Source: Chryseobacterium sp.
GTDB taxonomy: Bacteria > Bacteroidota > Bacteroidia > Flavobacteriales > Weeksellaceae
Length of the DNA: 64,000 nucleotides
Assembly (NCBI GenBank): GCA_031277615.1
Contig: JAITMC010000025.1
Location: 96,193-160,192 of the forward strand
Reading direction: 5' to 3'
Part shown: one piece after another, positions 59,496-64,000 of the stretch
Position numbering within the stretch: position 1 is the stretch's first letter
How the letters are laid out: every line of letters begins with the position of its first letter
Program-made: the position numbers and the translations under genes
The notes under the pieces: generated by a model
What the model was told of the DNA's origin: nothing
The model's input: the letters and a program-made list of their open reading frames with translations, nothing else
The model's database searches: none

Positions 59496-62384
59496 ATGAA
59501 AAGATTTTTACTTAGCTTAGTATTGATTTTTTTGACGGCAAATGCATTATTTGCCCAAAGAGACACAGAACATTGGTTTGCCCCGATGGCGGCAAGGTCA
59601 CTTGCTCTTTCATCTGCTAAGCAGGCATTATATTTCTCTACAGATTCTACCACCCCATTTCCGGTAGAAGTGTACAGCCGGAATGCAACAGGGTATGAAT
59701 TGCTGACTACAGTAATGGTCAGCAAAGGCAATCCCCAAACTTATGAGGTGGCCACAGCCAGAATGGAAACCTCCAGTTCAGCAGACCTGTTTAAGGCTGT
59801 TAATAAAGGACTTTATGTAAAAGGGACTAAGCCTTTTTTTGCCAATTACAGATTCAGCGTAACCAGCCACGGAGAAATATTAACCTCAAAAGGTAAAGCC
59901 GGGATCGGAACCAAGTTCTATGTGGCTACCGTTCCTATTCTGGCATCATCATCATTGATGGCCTATCTTAACTTTACCACAGGAATCATGGCTACGGAAG
60001 ATAATACGACCGTAACCGTTTCCGGCTATGATGCAGGGGTTCAGTTTTCCAACGGAGCTACCGGAGCCTCTATGCCAACGATGAATATTACGCTGAACAA
60101 AGGACAGTCTTACATTATTGAAGGCCAGATGAACAACGGTACCAATGCTACCGGGTTTATCGGAGCTAAAATAGAATCCAACAAACCTATTTCGGTTACC
60201 AATGGAAACTTCAATGGCCAGTTTGCTTTACCGGCAACCACAGCTCTTTCTTCTGACATTGTGATGGACCAGTCTGTTCCGGCTGACCGTCTTGGAAATG
60301 AATTCATTCTTGTTATAGGAAACGGAGGAACGACTGAAGGGATAGAAGATGCTCTTATCATAGCGACAGAAAATAATACGGAAGTATATCTTAACGGATC
60401 TACCACTCCCGTTCAGGTCCTTAATGAAGGGCAGTGGATGAGGGCTGGGCAGGGACCGGGAAATACTTTTGTAAATCCTTATATCGACCAGGGCAACGGG
60501 CATCATAATATGCATATCAAAACTTCTAAAAATGCCTATGTCTACCAGATGCTTGCCGGTGCTCTTGTGAACCCGGTTCCGACAGTAGGATTCAATTATA
60601 TCCCGCCGTTGAACTGTTTCTTACCCAGAAAGATTGATGAGATCGGGAAGATTGAAGAACTTCCGGAAACAAGTAACAGCGGCAGTAAAAACGTAAAATT
60701 AAATATCCTTACCGAAGCGGGAGCAACGGTTACGGTTACCGCCAACGGAGGTCCGCCTACCGTTCCACCGGCAACCCAGGGTCCTTTCCAGGTAGCGGGT
60801 ACTACCGCTTGGGTATCTTACTCTGTTCCCAATGTTACCGGCAATGTTACCGTTACCTCTACAAAAGCGGTTACCGCAGGGATTGCAGCAGGAAGTGGTG
60901 CTGTAGGATACGGTGGTTATTTTGCCGGATTCTCTTCCATTCCTGTTATTACAAAACGTTCAGGAGAATGTGCTCCGGGAATTATTCTTGAAGTGGACGA
61001 CAGCTATGAGACTTATCAGTGGTACCGAAACGGAAGCATTATTGCAGGAGCAACAACGAATACTTATGCCCCTACCCTGTCAGGAAACTATACGGTAAGA
61101 GTAGGTATGGGAACCTGTCCTCCTCTGACGACTCCAATTTATAAAGTATTCAGCTGCTTAAAAGAAACCACACAAAATTTAAGTATCTGTGCTACGAGAA
61201 TAATTACTCCTGCGTTTACCGCTTCATCACAAACGCCTGTTCCAGGTACAGTAGTCATTATTACGGCTCCTACACATGGTACTGCGGTAGTAAATTCAAA
61301 CGGAACAATTACGTATACACCAACCGCGAACTATAACGGACCGGATAAAATTGTTTACAAATTCTGTGGTAACGATACAGAGTTTACAGATTGTGAACAA
61401 ATTACACTGAATCTTACGGTAGTTCCTTTCGTCGTAAAAGACGCTGAAATAAAAGCCTGCCAATATGACGTTGATCCTTATGCTTACTTTGATCTTACAA
61501 AAGCCGATGTTACGGATTATGCAGCTGCCATTAAGAAATACTATCTTACGATGGCTAACCTTAATGCAGGTGTTAATGAAATTACAACTCCGGAAAACTT
61601 CCCGTCTGCCGGTGGGGTAATTTTCGTAAAAGTAACCACAACCGAAGGGTGTATGGCTATTGCAAAAATTACACTTATTCCTCTTCCTATCAAGAGATCA
61701 CCAATTCTGGTTGACCAATATATCTGTGTAGACAGCAGAACCAACCTGGATGCAGGTCCCGGCTATGATTCTTACCTTTGGAATACTGGAGCTACCACCT
61801 CCTCTCTTCAGGGCGTTGGTGTCGGGCAATATTCTGTAGTATTGGGTAAAAACGGATGCTTCCTGACTCAGGTAGTTCATGTAAGAAAAGCAGAAGATCC
61901 TGTGATTAAACAAATTGAAATCTCCAATACCACGGCAACCGTAATCGTAAATGGCGGAAAAACGCCTTATCAATATTCTGTTGACGGGCCTTTCAACTGG
62001 CAGGACTCCAATATCTTTACAGGGCTTTCAAGAGGACAGCATACATTCTATGTAAAAGACGCCTACAACTGTAATCCTGTAGCCGTAGAAGTTACCGTTC
62101 CGAACCTGATCAATGCGATTACCCCGAACGGCGATAACAAAAATGATTATATCGACTACAGTGAGCTGTCTTATAAAGAAAATCTTTCTTTCATGATCTA
62201 CGACCGATACGGAAATAAGATCTTTACCGGAGAAAAATTCAACAACTACAGATGGGACGGAACTCATTTTGACAAAAAAATAAAAACCGGAACCTATTGG
62301 TACCACATCAACTGGAATGAGTCCGATAAAAACAAAACGCCTATCAAATATACCGGATGGGTTTTGGTAAAAAATATAGACTAA
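59496..62384 (+). CDS. T9SS type B secreted adhesin-like protein with IgGFc-binding-like domain, paralog 2
   Basis: This 962-residue paralog of the preceding gene shares the signal peptide style, the DTEHWFAPM start, the [16 protein letters not shown] core, [18 protein letters not shown] and the C-terminal [14 protein letters not shown] type B tail. The middle is shorter: one repeat with [13 protein letters not shown] in place of the two acidic repeats of paralog 1. The nucleotide match to paralog 1 is high across the [12 protein letters not shown] block. Terminator at 62428. Confidence 0.87.
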   Translation: MKRFLLSLVLIFLTANALFAQRDTEHWFAPMAARSLALSSAKQALYFSTDSTTPFPVEVYSRNATGYELLTTVMVSKGNPQTYEVATARMETSSSADLFKAVNKGLYVKGTKPFFANYRFSVTSHGEILTSKGKAGIGTKFYVATVPILASSSLMAYLNFTTGIMATEDNTTVTVSGYDAGVQFSNGATGASMPTMNITLNKGQSYIIEGQMNNGTNATGFIGAKIESNKPISVTNGNFNGQFALPATTALSSDIVMDQSVPADRLGNEFILVIGNGGTTEGIEDALIIATENNTEVYLNGSTTPVQVLNEGQWMRAGQGPGNTFVNPYIDQGNGHHNMHIKTSKNAYVYQMLAGALVNPVPTVGFNYIPPLNCFLPRKIDEIGKIEELPETSNSGSKNVKLNILTEAGATVTVTANGGPPTVPPATQGPFQVAGTTAWVSYSVPNVTGNVTVTSTKAVTAGIAAGSGAVGYGGYFAGFSSIPVITKRSGECAPGIILEVDDSYETYQWYRNGSIIAGATTNTYAPTLSGNYTVRVGMGTCPPLTTPIYKVFSCLKETTQNLSICATRIITPAFTASSQTPVPGTVVIITAPTHGTAVVNSNGTITYTPTANYNGPDKIVYKFCGNDTEFTDCEQITLNLTVVPFVVKDAEIKACQYDVDPYAYFDLTKADVTDYAAAIKKYYLTMANLNAGVNEITTPENFPSAGGVIFVKVTTTEGCMAIAKITLIPLPIKRSPILVDQYICVDSRTNLDAGPGYDSYLWNTGATTSSLQGVGVGQYSVVLGKNGCFLTQVVHVRKAEDPVIKQIEISNTTATVIVNGGKTPYQYSVDGPFNWQDSNIFTGLSRGQHTFYVKDAYNCNPVAVEVTVPNLINAITPNGDNKNDYIDYSELSYKENLSFMIYDRYGNKIFTGEKFNNYRWDGTHFDKKIKTGTYWYHINWNESDKNKTPIKYTGWVLVKNID

Positions 62385-62427
62385 ATCATTTTAGACGTAA
62401 CTTAAAGGGTATTTCAGACCCATTTTA

Positions 62428-62463
62428 TCAACCACGATTTCGAAATCGTGGTTGATTTTTTTT
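62428..62463 (+). terminator. Rho-independent terminator between adhesin-like genes 2 and 3
   Basis: TCAACCACGATTT-CG-AAATCGTGGTTGA is a perfect 14-pair stem with eight T after it. The rest of 62464-62606 is AT-rich with no clear promoter. Confidence 0.9.
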
Positions 62464-62615
62464 AGAAAAAATACTCATAGGGTTAAAAAAATAAATATTT
62501 AACATCAAAAACCATCAATTAAGAACAAACAAACCATAAATACATTAAAATAAATGTCAAAAATTTAAATAAAACATATTTTATTTAAATTTAAAACAAT
62601 CAATTAATGTATTTT

Positions 62616-64000
62616 ATGAAAAAAATATTATTTTGTTTTATATCATTTTTTTTAACCCTGCAAACGATCTCTGCCCAAAGGGATACGGAACATTGGATCG
62701 CTCCGTACTATGACAACTCATTGAGCAACTATGAAAATGCCCTATATCTTTCCACTGATTCCGTAACTCCTGTCTCGGTTAATATTTACAATAACAATAT
62801 CCTTCTTACTACTGTTATCATCAGTAAAGGGAATCCCAGGGTTTATACAGTAGATCGCGATCTCATAAGTGCAGATACGCCTGCTGAAGCTTTTACAAGA
62901 ACCACCAAAGGACTTTATCTGCAAGCAGACCGGCCCTTTTATTGCAGTTTAAGGATTGCAGAGATACTCCATGGCGAAATTATTACAGCTAAAGGCAAAG
63001 CCGGTATCGGCAAGCTATTTTATGTGGCGGCCAGCCCCAATAATAATTCATCATTCTTTAATTTTACGGCCGGAATTCTCGCCACTGAAGATAATACCAC
63101 GGTAACTGTCAGCTGGAACAACCCTGCCATAACATTTTTAGGAGGAACTCCTACTACAGGCACCAGCCATACCTTTACCCTTAACAGAGGACAGTCTTTC
63201 ATTTTCAGCGGAACTGGCAGCAATACAGCCAATCAAACAGGTTTTATCGGCGCCAAAGTCGTAGCTGACAAACCGGTTACCCTCACCAATGGAAGCTGTA
63301 ACGGTAACTTCGGTACCATTGGTGCCGGCAGTGATATCATCATGGATCAGTCAGTTCCCACCAACCGGCTTGGAAGTACATTTGCCATGGTAAAAACATT
63401 GTCTACGAGGCCTGCACTCAATACAGAAGGAGGCATTATCATTGCCACTGAAGACAATACCCAGATTTTTCTGAACGGGGCCACTACTCCCGCTGCAACA
63501 ATTAATGCCGGGCAATGGTACAGAATCAATGAGACAAATTATATTACCCAGCCCGGTACCGGAAATCATTCCAATATGTATATTTCCACTTCCCAAAAGG
63601 CCTATCTGTATCAGTTGATTGGAATAGGTGATCAAGATTTAAATGGTGGATTCAACTATATCCCGCCATTGAGCTGCCTTCTTCCGACAACCATTGATGA
63701 AATAGGGCTGGTGAATGAAATGCCCGGCATTACAGATCCAATCAATTTAAAGCTCAACATTCTAACTGAAGCAGGTGCCAATGTACTCATCAACGGGATT
63801 CCTCCTACCGCAGCAGAAGGACCCTATCCGTTAACAGGAAATACACAATGGGTAACCTATGCCAAAGAAGGAATTACCGGGAACCTTACCGTTACTTCCA
63901 CCAAAGCAGTCACTGCCGGCATCAACGGAGGATATAGCACCGCTGGATACGGAGGTTATTTTGCAGGGTTCTCCTCCATTCCTGCCATTACAAAAACAGC
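62616..64000 (+). CDS. T9SS adhesin-like protein, paralog 3 (3' end outside the window)
   Basis: A third paralog opens with a signal peptide MKKILFCFISFFLTLQTISA (cut near AQ) and RDTEHWIAPYYDN. It keeps [60 protein letters not shown] and the block [17 protein letters not shown] at the window end. About 461 codons are present with no stop, so only the IgGFc-binding-like domain is seen. An in-frame ATG lies three codons earlier at 62607. It follows a strong terminator, so it needs its own promoter. Confidence 0.85.
   Translation, partial: MKKILFCFISFFLTLQTISAQRDTEHWIAPYYDNSLSNYENALYLSTDSVTPVSVNIYNNNILLTTVIISKGNPRVYTVDRDLISADTPAEAFTRTTKGLYLQADRPFYCSLRIAEILHGEIITAKGKAGIGKLFYVAASPNNNSSFFNFTAGILATEDNTTVTVSWNNPAITFLGGTPTTGTSHTFTLNRGQSFIFSGTGSNTANQTGFIGAKVVADKPVTLTNGSCNGNFGTIGAGSDIIMDQSVPTNRLGSTFAMVKTLSTRPALNTEGGIIIATEDNTQIFLNGATTPAATINAGQWYRINETNYITQPGTGNHSNMYISTSQKAYLYQLIGIGDQDLNGGFNYIPPLSCLLPTTIDEIGLVNEMPGITDPINLKLNILTEAGANVLINGIPPTAAEGPYPLTGNTQWVTYAKEGITGNLTVTSTKAVTAGINGGYSTAGYGGYFAGFSSIPAITKT

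Overview
This window looks like chromosomal DNA of a Chryseobacterium-like member of the Flavobacteriia (Bacteroidota). The evidence is AT-rich DNA, promoters of the Bacteroidota form TAnnTTTG (best examples have TTTG 19 bases upstream), few Shine-Dalgarno sequences, type IX secretion (T9SS) C-terminal signals, a TssD/Hcp of the Bacteroidota type VI system, a bacillithiol gene (bshB1), a zinc-free L32 and a Chryseobacterium-style peptide with a KKLSR...NVQGA leader. The genus is an inference from protein character. No search was run.

Layout. 1-6.8 kb (minus strand): tRNA-His, bshB1, a TPR protein, a PstS-like lipoprotein with a small membrane protein, and an exbB-exbD-exbD-tonB operon. 7-10.6 kb: leuS and a lipocalin-like lipoprotein. 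10.8-14.4 kb: a short surface-glycan block (acyltransferase, GT2, unknown helical protein) convergent with the Kdo transferase gene waaA. 14.5-20.7 kb (minus): DUF1648 protein, SH3-NlpC/P60 peptidase, O-methyltransferase, a 50-residue cysteine-rich secreted-type peptide gene with its own promoter and terminator, an M1 aminopeptidase and an OmpA-family lipoprotein. 20.8-24.2 kb: tilS (TTG start) overlapping dsbD. 24.3-28.1 kb: two tandem seven-repeat T9SS proteins and an orphan second exbD. 28.2-34.9 kb: hydrolase, patatin, nrnA, rpmH, ftsE, trmN6, an NtrY-like kinase and ribE. 35-39 kb: pdxA, DUF177, rpmF, accB, accC. 39-41.2 kb: DUF218 protein, a lone TssD/Hcp and a YD-repeat-like exported protein. 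41.4-50 kb: rocD followed by a glycosyltransferase/polysaccharide deacetylase cluster. 50-54.4 kb: gltX, accA, a DUF6759-like protein and tsf. 54.4-54.9 kb: a repeat-rich intergenic region. 55-64 kb: a lipoprotein, a zinc-ribbon protein and an array of three large T9SS type B adhesin-like paralogs, the last cut by the window end.

Most of the window is core metabolism and envelope biogenesis: fatty-acid initiation (accA, accB, accC), translation (leuS, gltX, tsf, rpmF, rpmH, tilS, tRNA-His), LPS core and surface glycans, and energised outer-membrane transport. The accessory content that deserves attention is the knottin-patterned peptide at 16.5 kb, the paired seven-repeat propeller-like secreted proteins with an adjacent orphan ExbD, the lone TssD, the tandem extragenic palindromes after tsf, and the adhesin array at the right end. 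I found no insertion sequence, prophage, CRISPR array or rRNA.
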